A stretch of 64,000 nt of DNA from Anaeromyxobacter terrae (GCF_022690685.1 NZ_JALCYY010000003.1:1-64000), one strand, 5' to 3'. Shown: positions 37,597 through 47,389, counted from the stretch's first letter. Numbers and translations: made by a program. Notes: generated from the letters alone by a model not told the origin.

Positions 37597-37869
37597 CTAG
37601 AGCGCCTTCTTGAGCTCGGGCGCGGGCTTGAAGCCGACGGTCTTGGTGGGCGCGATCCGGATCTCGGCGCCGGTCCGGGGGTTGCGGCCGACGCGGCCGG
37701 CGCGCTTCTTCACGGCGAAGGTGCCGAAGCCCGGCATGGTGAAGCGCTTGTCCTTGCGGATGCCTTTCGCGAGGTGCTCGAAGAGCGTGTCCACCAGGAG
37801 CGCGACCTGCCGCCGCGAGAGGTCGTCGTGAGCCGCCTGCACCTTCTCGATGAGCTCCGCCTTCGTCAT
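37597..37869 (-). CDS. hup: HU-family DNA-binding protein
   Basis: A 90-residue histone-like protein: MTKAELIEKVQ, a dimerising helix region, FTMPGFGTFAVKKRAGRVGRNPRTGAEI (the beta-arm with the Pro that intercalates DNA) and VGFKPAPELKKAL. ATG 37869 has GGAG just upstream; earlier in-frame ATG codons are not needed. HU bends and compacts DNA. Confidence 0.95.
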   Translation of the reverse strand: MTKAELIEKVQAAHDDLSRRQVALLVDTLFEHLAKGIRKDKRFTMPGFGTFAVKKRAGRVGRNPRTGAEIRIAPTKTVGFKPAPELKKAL

Positions 37870-37892
37870 CTGCGCTCCCGTCAGAGGCGCGG

Positions 37893-37922
37893 AAGCTAGC
37901 CTCGGCCCCGCGGGGCCGTCAA
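37893..37922 (-). promoter_or_regulatory. HU promoter with palindromic spacer
   Basis: TTGACG (37917-37922) and TAGCTT (37893-37898) are 18 bases apart on the minus strand. The spacer contains the perfect dyad GGCCCCGCGGGGCC (37904-37917), a possible operator. Confidence 0.55.
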
Positions 37923-38034
37923 GCACCGCTCCAGCTTGACAGGCGCGCGCCCCGCGGCGCGCCCTCGCGGCGCCTCCTCGTGCGCGGTCCGCCCCCGGCG
38001 CCCGTGCGCCGCCCGCGCCGGGGAGGCCCCACCC

Positions 38035-38853
38035 TCAGGCGAGACCGAGGACGCGCCGCGCCTCGGCAGGCGTCGCGACCTCACGCCCGGCGCGCGCGGC
38101 GAGGTTCACCGCGAGCGACACGAGCTCGTCGGAGCCCTTCGCGAGCACGCCCTTCGCGGCGTACAGGTTGTCCTCGAGGCCGACGCGCACGTGGCCTCCG
38201 AGCGCGAGCGAGAGCTCCACCATCGGGAGCTGGAAGCGCCCCACCCCGGCGATGCTCCAGTGCGTCCGCTCCGGGAGCCCGTCGAGCAGGAAACGGACGT
38301 TCCGCTCGCTCGCGGACATGCCGCCCGGGACGCCGAGCACGAACTGCACGTGATAGGGGGCGGCCAGGTGGCCCTTCTCGAGGAGCCAGCGGAGGGTATC
38401 GAGCATCCCCGCGTCGTAGACCTCGCACTCCGGAACGAGCCGCCGCTCGCGCAGGCGGCCCGCGATGCGGACGATGTCGGGGCGGGTGTTCTGGAACACC
38501 GCGTCCCCGAAGTTCATGGTGCCGAGGTTGAGCGTGCCCATCTCGGCGCCGTCCACGAGCGACCCGAGCCGCTCGTCCACCGACATGCCGACCGCGCCGC
38601 CGGTGGAGCACTGGACGACGACGTCGCTGCCCGCCTGGCGGATGCGATCGATGATCTCGCGGAAGTGCTCGGGCTGCTGCGAGGCGCGGCCGTCCGGCCA
38701 GCGCGCGTGCAGGTGGACCGCCGCGGCGCCCGCGCGCCAGGCGTCCACGGCCGCCCGCGCGATCTCCGCGGGCGTGTAGGGCACGGCGGGGTTCTGCTCG
38801 CGCGTCACCTCGGCGCCGACCACGGCGGCGGTGACGATCACCTTCTCGGCCAT
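38035..38853 (-). CDS. kce: 3-keto-5-aminohexanoate cleavage enzyme (BKACE family)
   Basis: A 272-residue DUF849/BKACE TIM barrel that uses zinc to transfer the amino-acid half of 3-keto-5-aminohexanoate to acetyl-CoA in lysine fermentation. The N-terminal KVIVTAAVVGAEVTREQNP, the zinc-ligand HLHARWPDG, VQCSTGG and HVRVGLEDNLY segments match the family. It is the last gene of the kamD-kamE-kal-kce set on this strand, which supports the kce assignment over other BKACE substrates. Confidence 0.88.
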   Translation of the reverse strand: MAEKVIVTAAVVGAEVTREQNPAVPYTPAEIARAAVDAWRAGAAAVHLHARWPDGRASQQPEHFREIIDRIRQAGSDVVVQCSTGGAVGMSVDERLGSLVDGAEMGTLNLGTMNFGDAVFQNTRPDIVRIAGRLRERRLVPECEVYDAGMLDTLRWLLEKGHLAAPYHVQFVLGVPGGMSASERNVRFLLDGLPERTHWSIAGVGRFQLPMVELSLALGGHVRVGLEDNLYAAKGVLAKGSDELVSLAVNLAARAGREVATPAEARRVLGLA

Positions 38854-38870
38854 GTGTCCTCCTTCTTGCG

Positions 38871-39016
38871 GGGGCTGCGCCCCCGCCCCGCCGACGGCTG
38901 GCCGCCGTGCGCCACCGCGGGCGGCTTCGCCGCTATCGCGGGGGCGCCCCAGCGGGCTCGCTTCGCTCGCCTGTTCGCGAAGCTCGATCCTTCATGACGA
39001 ACGTCGCCGAATCATG
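38871..39016. repeat. GC-rich multi-hairpin repeat B, copy 2
   Basis: GCGGGGGCTGCGCCCCCGCCCC, then GCCGTGCGCCACCGCGGG, GCGGCTTCGCCGC, GCGGGCTCGCTTCGCTCG and CCGAATCATGAC, in the same order as at 13846. Several stems have the very stable GCGAAGC-type apex on the minus strand. The element fills the gap between kal and kce. Confidence 0.75.
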
Positions 39017-39023
39017 ACGCCCG

Positions 39024-39422
39024 CTACCGCGGGAACCGCTGCTTGTCCTTTGGCACGACGCAGGTGCCGGTCGCCCGGCAGACCACGACCGGAGGCGCGA
39101 GCACCTCGGCGGCGCTGTCGGACAGGTCCGGGCGCGGCGAGACGACCTTGCGGGCCTCGAACCGCATCGCGCGCGAGGTGTTCCCCGCCTTCACGATCTC
39201 CCCCTCCGCCTCGACGTAGTCGCCCGCGTGGACGGGGGCGAGGAACTCGACCGCGTCGTACGCGCGGAAGAGCCCCTCGTCGCCGTCGTGGCGGATGAGG
39301 AGCTCGGTGGCCACGTCGCCGAAGAGCGCGAGCATCCGCGCGCCGTCGACGAGCGCGCCGCCGTAGTGCGCGTCGGCCTGGGACATGCGCAGCCGGATCG
39401 TCACCTTCTCGTGCAGCGCCAT
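39024..39422 (-). CDS. kal: 3-aminobutyryl-CoA ammonia lyase
   Basis: A 132-residue hot-dog-fold protein ([35 protein letters not shown], then [25 protein letters not shown]). In lysine fermentation Kal removes ammonia from 3-aminobutyryl-CoA, giving crotonyl-CoA. The ATG overlaps the kamE stop by one base and kce lies downstream, so context backs the assignment. The fold alone could be a thioesterase. Confidence 0.85.
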   Translation of the reverse strand: MALHEKVTIRLRMSQADAHYGGALVDGARMLALFGDVATELLIRHDGDEGLFRAYDAVEFLAPVHAGDYVEAEGEIVKAGNTSRAMRFEARKVVSPRPDLSDSAAEVLAPPVVVCRATGTCVVPKDKQRFPR

Positions 39423-40189
39423 CAGTGCATCTCCTTGCCCATGCGCTTCAGCACCGCGCCGACGATGAAGTTCGCGACCTCGGACGGCTTCGTGCCCGGG
39501 CCGAAGCCGGCGTCGTAGCCGAGCTCGACGGCGAGGCGGTGGTCGATGCGCGGCCCGCCCAGGATCGCGGTCACCCGCCCCCGGATCCCGAGCCGCTCGA
39601 GCTCGCCGAGGAGCTGCCGCGCGTTCTCTTTGTGAACGTCTCGCTGGGTCACGACCTGCGAGACGAGCACCGCGTCCGCCTCGCGCTCCTTGCAGATGCG
39701 CGCGAGTTCGGCGTTCTCCACCTGCGCGCCGAGGTTCGCCGCCTCGAAGCAGGCGTAGCGCTCGAGGCCGTAGTCGCCGGCGAAGCCCTTCATGTTCATG
39801 ATCGCGTCGATGCCCACCGCGTGCGCGTCGGAGCCCGTGCACGCGCCGATGACGACGATCCGCCGCCCGACCTCGCGCAGCGCGTACTCGTTGAGTTCGT
39901 CGAAGCCCTTCTTGCGGACGACCACCTCGGGGACGGAGAGGGCGGCGTAGTCCACGGACACCGAGGTCCGACCGTAGACGACGAAGAACGTGTAGCGCTC
40001 CGCCGCCGGCTCCATCGCGGCGACGTGCACCTGCTCCATGCCCATCTTGCGGGCGACCTCGGCCGCGGCCTCCCGCGCCCGCTCCCCCGGCGGCACCGGC
40101 AGGACGAACGAGAGCTGGACCACGCCGTCGTCGCGGCGATCGCCGTAGGGGCGCAGCATCTGCCCCGGCTCCCAGTCGCGCGGCCTCAC
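39422..40189 (-). CDS. kamE: Lysine 5,6-aminomutase beta subunit
   Basis: A 255-residue cobalamin-binding subunit. [17 protein letters not shown] carries the DxHxxG base-off B12 motif (Asp121, His123, Gly126), with GGPRIDH and [12 protein letters not shown] in the rest of the Rossmann-like domain; the N-terminal [21 protein letters not shown] is typical of KamE. The GTG at 40189 overlaps the lipoprotein stop (GTGA); the internal ATG ten codons later is the alternative. Together with KamD and PLP it moves the 6-amino group of beta-lysine to carbon 5. Confidence 0.93.
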   Translation of the reverse strand: MRPRDWEPGQMLRPYGDRRDDGVVQLSFVLPVPPGERAREAAAEVARKMGMEQVHVAAMEPAAERYTFFVVYGRTSVSVDYAALSVPEVVVRKKGFDELNEYALREVGRRIVVIGACTGSDAHAVGIDAIMNMKGFAGDYGLERYACFEAANLGAQVENAELARICKEREADAVLVSQVVTQRDVHKENARQLLGELERLGIRGRVTAILGGPRIDHRLAVELGYDAGFGPGTKPSEVANFIVGAVLKRMGKEMH

Positions 40190-40740
40190 GCCTGCCCTCC
40201 GATCTTGGCGGTCTGCACGAGCGTGCGGTACGCCTCGACCGCCTCCGCCGACGCGGGCGAGCGCGCGGTGAAGAAGATCCGGTACTGCGTGCCGCCGTCG
40301 CAGGCGGCGTACGCCCACACGTGCCACCCGCCGGAGTCGCCCTCGAGGGTGACGGCGCTGACCCCGGCGAGCCGGGTCGGGTGCCGGCGCATCCGCTCGA
40401 ACGCGGCGCCGCGCTTCAGCACCTCGTCGGCGCCGGCGAGGCAGGCCGGCTCGTCCGCGTAGCTCGTGCCGGGGGTCGAGATCTCCACCCGCGCCGCGCC
40501 GTCCGGCGCCTCGAGCGTGAGGTGCTGCTCGCCGCCGGACGCACGCCAGCCGGCCGGCGCCTCGAAGCGGAGCGCGTGGACGGTGTAGACGAGCCAGCCC
40601 TCGCGGCCGCTCGGCGCGCCCCTCGGCGCGGGCGAGAGCGCCTGCCGGAGGGAGGCGCAACCGGAGAGCGTCGCGACGGCGACGCAGAGGAGGAAGGCGG
40701 CGGCGCGGGTGGCGCGCGCCCGGGACGCGGAGCGGCTCAT
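40186..40740 (-). CDS. Lipoprotein between kamD and kamE
   Basis: A 184-residue protein with a lipoprotein signal peptide (basic start, then [13 protein letters not shown]; Cys28 is the likely lipidation site). The rest has no signature known to me; strands such as [14 protein letters not shown] and [22 protein letters not shown] suggest a small alpha/beta domain as in PsbP-like/DUF1795-type proteins. Its ATG overlaps the kamD stop and its TGA overlaps the kamE start, so it is fully coupled into the aminomutase operon. A role in lysine degradation is not evident. Confidence 0.85.
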   Translation of the reverse strand: MSRSASRARATRAAAFLLCVAVATLSGCASLRQALSPAPRGAPSGREGWLVYTVHALRFEAPAGWRASGGEQHLTLEAPDGAARVEISTPGTSYADEPACLAGADEVLKRGAAFERMRRHPTRLAGVSAVTLEGDSGGWHVWAYAACDGGTQYRIFFTARSPASAEAVEAYRTLVQTAKIGGQA

Positions 40741-42308
40741 CTCGCCTCCATGAGCTCGAGGAACGGGTTGAAGTAGCGGGGGCCGCGCTCGAGGACGCCG
40801 GCGAGCCCCTTGCCGCCGTCCTCCTCGCGGGCGACGTCGCCGAAGCGCGCCTTCCCGATGGCCTGGAAGAGCCCGTCGCGGGCGACCTCCTCGAGGAGCG
40901 CCAGCGCCTCCCGGAGGGTCTCCTGGGCGCGGCGCTGGACCACGCCGTCGGGCCGGAACGTGATCTCCGCGCCCATCGACCGCCAGGCCCGGTACACGTA
41001 GTCGGCGCTCTTCAGCGCGACGTAGCGATCCATGAGGAAGGGGTTGTGCATCGCCTCGGTCATCATGCCGAGGAGCTGGATCCCCTGCCCCGTCACGTAC
41101 CCGACGACGTCCGCCATGACGTCGTAGGCGTGGCTGAAGAAGATGTCGCCCTGCTTGTGCTTCGTGGGCGGCATGTACTTGATGGGCGCCTCGGGGAAGA
41201 GCGTGCGCACGAGGAGCGCCTGCGCGAACTCGCGGGCGACGGTGTCCTCGCGGCCCGGGTCGATCTCGAACGAGTGGCCGAGGCCGATGAGCCGGTCGGG
41301 CAGGCCGGCGCGGTGGGCGAAGCTCTCGTTCACGAACTGCGAGGCGATGACGGTGTGCGCCGCCTCGTCCGCGTCGGCGGTGGTGATGTAGTTGTCCTCG
41401 CCGGTGTTGATGATGACGTCCGCGAGCGCGCAGATGCGGCGCGAGAAGTGCTGATCGCAGAGCGTCCGCTTCATGTTGATGTCGCGGAAGAGGATGCCGT
41501 ACATCGCGTCGTTGAGCAGCATGTCGAGCCGCTCCCACGCCGCAGCGAACGCGATCTCCGGCATGCAGAGGCCGGAGGAGTAGTTCGTGAGGTGCACGTA
41601 GCGCTTCAGGCGGCGCGACTCGTCGTCGAGCGCCTCGCGCATGATGCGGAAGTTCTCCTGCGTCGCGTAGGTGCCGCCGTAGCCCTCCGTGGTGGCGCCG
41701 TGCGGCACGTAGTCGAGCAGCGACTGCGCGGTGGAGCGGATGACCGCGATGACGTCCGCGCCGGCCTGGGCGGCCGCGAGGGCCTGCTCCACGTCGTCGT
41801 GGATGTTGCCGGTCGCGACGATGAGGTACTTGTGCGGCCGGGGGCCGACCCCCAGCTCGTCCTTGAGGGCGTTGCGCCGGCGCACGCGGGCGCGGAGCTC
41901 GTCCACGTTCGCGCGCGCCTCGCGGCGCATCTCCTCGAGCATGGCCCGCTCCTCCGCCTCGGGGAGCGGCTCCGGGTTCGCGGGCAGGGCCACGAGCCGC
42001 TCGACCACGCCCATCGGATCGGTCGCGCCGCGCCGCAGCGCGTAGCCCATCCAGTAGGCGGCGCCGCGGCCGAGGAGCCGCTTCTCGTGGAGCGCGTCCA
42101 CCGCGAGGTTCACGAGCGGCACGCCGCGCGGGCCCGCGTCGTGCAGCCCGTAGAGGCGCAGCACCGTGCGCTCGATGGAGACCGTCGAGTGGCGGCCGAC
42201 GAAGCCCAGGACCTGCGCGGTGACCTGGTCGGCGAGGGCGCGGCAGCGGTCGACGGCGGCGCGATCGAGCGGAAGGTCCGGGACGTGGCGACCGTCGGTG
42301 AGCAGCAT
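40737..42308 (-). CDS. kamD: Lysine 5,6-aminomutase alpha subunit
   Basis: A 523-residue TIM-barrel subunit of the adenosylcobalamin- and PLP-dependent aminomutase. PHKYLIVATGNIHDDVEQALAAAQAG, DYVPHGATTEGYGGTYATQENF, YVHLTNYSSGLCMPEIAF, DINMKRTLCDQHFSRRI and MPPTKHKQGDIF are characteristic blocks. The length is normal. Start ATG 42308. Lysine 2,3-aminomutase (kamA) and the 3,5-diaminohexanoate dehydrogenase (kdd) are not in the window. Confidence 0.95.
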   Translation of the reverse strand: MLLTDGRHVPDLPLDRAAVDRCRALADQVTAQVLGFVGRHSTVSIERTVLRLYGLHDAGPRGVPLVNLAVDALHEKRLLGRGAAYWMGYALRRGATDPMGVVERLVALPANPEPLPEAEERAMLEEMRREARANVDELRARVRRRNALKDELGVGPRPHKYLIVATGNIHDDVEQALAAAQAGADVIAVIRSTAQSLLDYVPHGATTEGYGGTYATQENFRIMREALDDESRRLKRYVHLTNYSSGLCMPEIAFAAAWERLDMLLNDAMYGILFRDINMKRTLCDQHFSRRICALADVIINTGEDNYITTADADEAAHTVIASQFVNESFAHRAGLPDRLIGLGHSFEIDPGREDTVAREFAQALLVRTLFPEAPIKYMPPTKHKQGDIFFSHAYDVMADVVGYVTGQGIQLLGMMTEAMHNPFLMDRYVALKSADYVYRAWRSMGAEITFRPDGVVQRRAQETLREALALLEEVARDGLFQAIGKARFGDVAREEDGGKGLAGVLERGPRYFNPFLELMEAR

Positions 42309-42370
42309 GGCGGATGGATTAGGCCGGACGGCCCGCGAGGGCAAGGTTCCGGCCGGGCCTCGGCGGGGCG

Positions 42371-43720
42371 TCAGGCGCGGCGTGCGGGTGGGTCCGCCCG
42401 GACGCCCTCGCAGACGTTCCCGTCGTCTCCGCCGACACGGACGCGCACGAGCGCGCCGCGCACGTCTCCCGCCGCCGGATCCGCTGGCCAGCACACCGTC
42501 GCGTACTCGCGCGAGGTTCCCCGCGCGACGCCGTCCTTCACGCGCTCGACCACCACCTCCACCTCCCGCCCGCGCAGGCCCGCGAGGAAGGCGCGCCAGC
42601 GGCGGTCGGACAGGCGGATGAGCTCCTGGGCCCGGGCGCGCGCGACGGCGGCGGGGACGGCGCCCGGGAGCGCGGCCGCGACCGTTCCGGGCCGGGGCGA
42701 GAACGGGAAGACGTGGAGGTACGCGAGCGGGAGCGCCTCGACGAGCGCGACGGTGGCGCGGTGGTCCACGTCGGTCTCGCCGGGGAAGCCGGTGAGGACG
42801 TCCGCGCCGAGGCACGCGCCGGGGAGGCGCGCCGCGGCCTCCGTCACCGCACGGCGGTAGCCGTCGGCGCGATACGGCCGGCGCATGGCGGCGAGCACGC
42901 GATCCGAGCCGCTCTGGAGCGGCAGGTGGAGGTGCGCGCAGAGCGACGGTGAGACCTCCGGATCGGCGAGGAGCTCCTGCGGGACCTCCAGCGGCTCGAT
43001 GGACGAGAGGCGGAGCCGCGCCGCCAGCCCGCGGCGGACGGCGGCGCGGACGAGCTCCGCGAGCGAGCGGCGCGGGGCGAGCTCGCGCCCGTAGGCGCCG
43101 AGGTGGACGCCGGTGAGGACGACCTCCGGATTCCGCGCGCCGAGCAGCGCGAGCCGGCGGAGCGCCTCGTCGAACGGGAGGGAGCGCGAGTCTCCGCGCG
43201 CGAGCGGAACGATGCAGTAGCTGCAGCGGGCGTCGCAGCCGTCCTGGATCTTGAGGAACGGGCGGGTGTGACGGGCGCGGACGACGGGCGCTTCGCCCCA
43301 CGCCGCGTGCCCCGCCGGCTCGCCGGCCGCGTCCGGCCCATCGGTCCCCTGGCCGCGGGCCACGAGCCGCGCGACCGTGCCCGCGACCTCTCCCTGCGAG
43401 CGCGCGCCGACCACCGCCGCGACCCCGGGCAGCGCGGCGAGCACCTCGGGCCGCAGCTGCGCGTAGCAGCCGGCCGCGACGATCGCCGCCCCCGGGTGCT
43501 CGCGCGCGGCCCGGCGGATCGCCTGGCGGGCGGCCGAGTCGGCGTCCGCCGTGATGGTGCAGGTGTTCACCACGACCACGTCGGCGCGCTCGCCTTTGCG
43601 CGCGATCGCGACCCCTTCGCCGAGCGCGCTCGCGACGGCGTCGGCGTCGGCCCGGCTCACCCGGCAGCCGAGCGCGACGATCGCCACCCGCGGGCGGAGC
43701 CGCTCAGACGATGCGTCCAC
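42371..43720 (-). CDS. mtaB: tRNA t6A37 methylthiotransferase
   Basis: A 449-residue radical SAM enzyme adding a methylthio group to t6A37 of tRNA. The UPF0004 N-terminal domain holds Cys19, Cys54 and Cys85 for one cluster, and CDARCSYC (Cys162, 166, 169) binds the SAM cluster; a TRAM-like domain closes the protein. The [13 protein letters not shown] start differs from the usual LGCKVNQYE. It overlaps mnmA by 17 bases. Confidence 0.9.
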   Translation of the reverse strand: MDASSERLRPRVAIVALGCRVSRADADAVASALGEGVAIARKGERADVVVVNTCTITADADSAARQAIRRAAREHPGAAIVAAGCYAQLRPEVLAALPGVAAVVGARSQGEVAGTVARLVARGQGTDGPDAAGEPAGHAAWGEAPVVRARHTRPFLKIQDGCDARCSYCIVPLARGDSRSLPFDEALRRLALLGARNPEVVLTGVHLGAYGRELAPRRSLAELVRAAVRRGLAARLRLSSIEPLEVPQELLADPEVSPSLCAHLHLPLQSGSDRVLAAMRRPYRADGYRRAVTEAAARLPGACLGADVLTGFPGETDVDHRATVALVEALPLAYLHVFPFSPRPGTVAAALPGAVPAAVARARAQELIRLSDRRWRAFLAGLRGREVEVVVERVKDGVARGTSREYATVCWPADPAAGDVRGALVRVRVGGDDGNVCEGVRADPPARRA

Positions 43721-44753
43721 CGCCGAGCACCTCGTCGCCGTCGTAGAAGACCGCCGCCTGGCCCGGCGCGACCCCGCGGACCGGCTTCGCGAGCCGGACC
43801 TCCACCCCGTCGCCTGCCGGCGTCACCGTCCCGAGCTCGCCCTCGTGGCGGTGGCGGACCTTCACGCGCGCGGCGAGCGCGCCCGGAGGCGACGCGCCCG
43901 CGACCCAGCGCACCTCGGCGACCGCGAAGCGATCGCGCGAGGCCTCGTCGGAGCTGCCCACCACGACGCGCGCCGTCTCCGGCTCGAGCCGCACGACGTA
44001 GCGGGGCGCGGGGCCGGCGAGCCCGAGCCCGCGCCGCTGGCCGACCGTGAAGCGGTGCACACCGTCGTGCCGCCCCAGCACCTCGCCCTCGGTGGACACG
44101 ATCTCGCCCGCCCGCACCTGCCCCGGGGCCCTGAGGGCCACGAAGTCGCCGGCGTCGCCCTGGGTGACGAAGCAGATCTCCTGCGACTCCGCCTTCTCGG
44201 CGTTGGGCAGGCCCGCCCTCGCCGCGGCGGCGCGGACGTCGCGCTTCGCCAGGGCGCCGACCGGGAACATCACGTCCTCGAGCGCGTCCTGGCCGAGGCC
44301 GTAGAGGAAGTAGGTCTGGTCCTTCGCCGGATCGCCCGCGGTGCAGAGCGCGAGCCGGCCGCCGCGCCTCTCGACGCGCGCGTAGTGCCCCGTCGCGAGC
44401 TTCGCGCCGAGGGCGCGCGCGCGGGCGAGCAGCCAGTCGAACTTCACGTCCGAGTTGCACGCCACGCACGGGTTCGGCGTGCGGCCCTCGACGTAGTCGC
44501 GCACGAACGGATCGATGACCCTCTCGCGGAAGCGTGCCTCCACGTTCGCCACGTAGAACGGGATGCCCAGCCGTCGCGCCGCCGCCCGGGCGTCCTCGAG
44601 GTCGTCGGGGGCGCAGCAGGAGCGGCCGCGCCGGGCGTCGGAGTAGTCGGCGACGCGCATGGACACGCCGATGACCTCGTGCCCCTCGGCGACGAGGAGC
44701 GCGGCGGCGGTGGAGGAGTCGACTCCACCGGAGAGGGCGACGAGGACGCGCAT
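43704..44753 (-). CDS. mnmA: tRNA-specific 2-thiouridylase
   Basis: A 349-residue enzyme that thiolates U34 of tRNAs. The PP-loop SGGVDSS is at 8-14, catalytic Cys96 in PNPCVACN and the second Cys194 in SQEICFV are present, and [16 protein letters not shown] and RRGLGLAG are family blocks. Start ATG 44753; longer in-frame starts precede the PP-loop by too much. Confidence 0.95.
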   Translation of the reverse strand: MRVLVALSGGVDSSTAAALLVAEGHEVIGVSMRVADYSDARRGRSCCAPDDLEDARAAARRLGIPFYVANVEARFRERVIDPFVRDYVEGRTPNPCVACNSDVKFDWLLARARALGAKLATGHYARVERRGGRLALCTAGDPAKDQTYFLYGLGQDALEDVMFPVGALAKRDVRAAAARAGLPNAEKAESQEICFVTQGDAGDFVALRAPGQVRAGEIVSTEGEVLGRHDGVHRFTVGQRRGLGLAGPAPRYVVRLEPETARVVVGSSDEASRDRFAVAEVRWVAGASPPGALAARVKVRHRHEGELGTVTPAGDGVEVRLAKPVRGVAPGQAAVFYDGDEVLGGGRIV

Positions 44754-44800
44754 CGGTCGAAAGGCCTCGGCGGGCGGTGTACTCGCGCCGGCCGCCGGGA

Positions 44801-46057
44801 TCAAGCGAGGGTGGCGGCGGGCGTGGTGCTGCCGGCCGTGGGGTGATCGGCCGGCCGGACCGGGATCTCGAGCACGAACTTGGAGCCGGTGAACTGGCGG
44901 GTGAGGGAGCCGGGCTGGGTGCGCGGCGGGCTCTCCACCCAGACGCGCCCGCCGTGGGCCTCGGCGATGCGGCGCGCCACCGGCAGGCCGAGCCCCGAGC
45001 CCGGCGCCCTCGCTTCCTCCCGCCCGCGCGCGTGCGCGTGGTGGAGCGGCTCGAAGATGCGCTCCTGCTCCCCGTCGCGGATGCCCGGCCCCTGGTCGTA
45101 CACGGTGTAGCGGAGCTTGCCCGGCGGGCGCGTGACCTCCACCAGCACCTCGCCGCCGTGGGGCGAGAACTTCACCGCGTTCGAGACGAGGTTCGCGACC
45201 GCCTGGCGGAGCTTGCGGGGATCGGCGACGACCTCCCCTCCGCCGCCGTGCGCGACGACCACGTGGAGGCGCGCGTCGCGGATCATCGAGCGCTGCTCCG
45301 CGACCGCCTCGTCGGCGAGCCGGTCCGGATCCACCGGGCCCGCGAGGACGGGCGCCTGGCCCGCCTCCAGGCTGGCGAAGTCGGAGAGATTGTCGACGAT
45401 CCGCGTGAGGCGGGTCACCGACTGGATCATCGAGTCGACGACCCGCCGCTGCTGCGGGGACATGGGGCCGAGCTTCTCGGACGAGAGGATGCGCAGGTAC
45501 CCGGCGAGCGGCGTGAGGGGCGTCGAGAGCTCGTGCGCGAGGTTGTGCATGAACGCGCTCTTCAGCTCGTCCAGCTCGACGAGCCGGGCGCCCGCCCGCC
45601 GGGCGCCGGTGAGCGCGGACTCGAGGTGCGAGGCCATGAGGCCCGAGAGCGCGCGCAGCCGCTCTCGCTCGCCCTCGGCGGGCAGCCGCTCGCGCTTGCC
45701 CTCGAGGAACTCGCGGACCTCCGCGACGAGCCTGCCGTCGAGGCGATCGCGCTCAAGGAAGCCGTCCGCGCCCGCGGCGAGCGCGACGTCGTGATCGTCG
45801 CGCGACTCGCCCACGGCGACGATGGGCACCTCCTCGAGCGCCTTCTCGCGCTTGAGCCGCGCGGCGAGCTCGAAGCCCTCGAGGTCGGGCAGGTGGACGT
45901 CGGCGAGGATGAGATCGGGCCGGGACGTGAGGGCGCGCTCGATCCCCTCGAGCCCGGACGCGCTCGTGTCGACCACGTAGCCGTCCTGCTCCAGGCGGGT
46001 CTTCACCCGCGCCCGGATGTCGGCGTCTCCCTCGATGCACAGCACGCGGCGCGGCAT
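44801..46057 (-). CDS. Receiver-histidine kinase hybrid (receiver at N-terminus)
   Basis: A 418-residue soluble hybrid. A receiver domain (1-115) has Asp53 in ILADVHLP, but its acidic pair is reduced to E9/D11 and the conserved Lys near the end is missing ([10 protein letters not shown]). A HisKA domain with HELSTPLTP (His175) and a HATPase with NLVSNAVKF and GSGLGL follow. The receiver likely gates the kinase; whether it still accepts phosphate is doubtful. No transmembrane helix is present. No cognate regulator lies beside it. Confidence 0.88.
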   Translation of the reverse strand: MPRRVLCIEGDADIRARVKTRLEQDGYVVDTSASGLEGIERALTSRPDLILADVHLPDLEGFELAARLKREKALEEVPIVAVGESRDDHDVALAAGADGFLERDRLDGRLVAEVREFLEGKRERLPAEGERERLRALSGLMASHLESALTGARRAGARLVELDELKSAFMHNLAHELSTPLTPLAGYLRILSSEKLGPMSPQQRRVVDSMIQSVTRLTRIVDNLSDFASLEAGQAPVLAGPVDPDRLADEAVAEQRSMIRDARLHVVVAHGGGGEVVADPRKLRQAVANLVSNAVKFSPHGGEVLVEVTRPPGKLRYTVYDQGPGIRDGEQERIFEPLHHAHARGREEARAPGSGLGLPVARRIAEAHGGRVWVESPPRTQPGSLTRQFTGSKFVLEIPVRPADHPTAGSTTPAATLA

Positions 46058-46076
46058 GTGGTTCGCCCCGCCTGAA

Positions 46077-47387
46077 TTATAAGCTTCGCCCTTCCGCGCC
46101 CCACCATCGACGGAGGGCGATCGAGAGCTGCTCCTCGTCGTTCTCCTCGGGGTGCTCGAGCACCCTTTCGAGCAGGTGACGGAGCGCCTCGCCGACGTGG
46201 GGTCCCGGGCTGGCGCCCAGGATCCGCATCACGGCGCGTCCGTCGAGCGCGAGGTCCTGCGGCGTGAGCGGATCGCCGTCGCGCCGGATCCGGGCGATCG
46301 TCTCGGCCAGCGCCTCGATCTCCCGCCGCGCGGCCTCCGCCTGCGCGGGGGCGAGCGCGGCGGCCTCGGCGCGCGCGAGCTCGATGAGCGGCGCCGCGCG
46401 GGACGGCCCCGCCGCGGAGAGCCAGCGCCTGACCTCCACGGCCGAGACCGGGAGCCCGTGCGCCCGGCCGCCGAGTCGGCAGGCGTGCGCGCGCACGAGA
46501 GTGGCGGTCTCATCCGAGACCCGGCGCGACAGGCGCAGGTGCAGGAGCGTGCGCCCGACGTCGTCCGGCGGGAGCGCGTGCAGGAGCGCGGCGAGCCGGA
46601 GCGCCGGCTCGGCGGGCGTCGCGGCGAGCACCGCGATGGCGTGCTCGACCTCCTCCGCCGGGCGCGCCGCGAGCGCCGGGAGGACGGTCGCGAGGAGGCC
46701 GGTCGCGCGCATGAGCTCGACCGCCCGCGCGGCGTCGGGGGCGACGACGAGACGGGTGAGCTCGTCGGCGATGCGCTCCAGGGAGACCTTGCGCACGACG
46801 GGCAGGGCGCCCGGGATGGCGGCCTGGGTAGCCGGGTCGAGGTCGTAGCCCAGCTGGGCGGCGAAGCGGACCGCCCGCATCGGGCGCAGCCCGTCCTCGC
46901 CGAAGCGGGCGACCGGATCGCCGACCGCGCGGACGAGCCGCCGCCGGAGGTCGGCCTCGCCGCCGAACGGATCGCGCAGCTCCCCGGCGAGCGGATCGAA
47001 GGCGAGCGCGTTCATCGTGAAGTCGCGCCGCGCGAGATCCGCCTCGAGGTCCTCGTGGAAGGTGACCGACTCCGGCCGCCGGCCGTCCGTGTAAGCGCCC
47101 TCGCCGCGGAAGGTCGTGACCTCGATCGGCTCGCCGTCCACGAGCACCGTCACCGTGCCGTGCTCGATGCCGGTGGGGATGACCCGGGGGAAGAGCGCCG
47201 CGACCTCGTCCGGCCGGGCGGGCGTCGCCACGTCGAAGTCGTTGGCGTCGCGACCGCGGTGGAGGAGGAGGTCGCGGACCGCGCCGCCGACGAGCCAGGA
47301 CCGGTGTCCGGCCGCGCCGAGCCGGCGCAGGACGTGGAGGACGGACTCCGGGAAGGTGGCGCGCGCGAGGGCGTCCGGGAGAGGCAT
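46077..47387 (-). CDS. CCA tRNA nucleotidyltransferase / poly(A) polymerase family
   Basis: A 436-residue class II nucleotidyltransferase: LVGGAVRDLLLHRGRDANDFDVAT contains the GG and DxD catalytic motifs, ARRDFTMNALAFDP and RFGEDGLRPMRAVRFAAQL are the next blocks, and the C-terminal half is helical, including a partial HD-like region. It should add CCA to tRNA or polyadenylate RNA; the two activities cannot be separated by eye. It starts two bases after the 98-residue gene stop. Confidence 0.88.
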   Translation of the reverse strand: MPLPDALARATFPESVLHVLRRLGAAGHRSWLVGGAVRDLLLHRGRDANDFDVATPARPDEVAALFPRVIPTGIEHGTVTVLVDGEPIEVTTFRGEGAYTDGRRPESVTFHEDLEADLARRDFTMNALAFDPLAGELRDPFGGEADLRRRLVRAVGDPVARFGEDGLRPMRAVRFAAQLGYDLDPATQAAIPGALPVVRKVSLERIADELTRLVVAPDAARAVELMRATGLLATVLPALAARPAEEVEHAIAVLAATPAEPALRLAALLHALPPDDVGRTLLHLRLSRRVSDETATLVRAHACRLGGRAHGLPVSAVEVRRWLSAAGPSRAAPLIELARAEAAALAPAQAEAARREIEALAETIARIRRDGDPLTPQDLALDGRAVMRILGASPGPHVGEALRHLLERVLEHPEENDEEQLSIALRRWWGAEGRSL

Positions 47388-47389
47388 CG

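Noticed and set aside
39024-39422. Acyl-CoA thioesterase for the hot-dog protein
   Set aside because: The fold allows it, but overlap with kamE and the nearby kce make 3-aminobutyryl-CoA ammonia lyase the better call.
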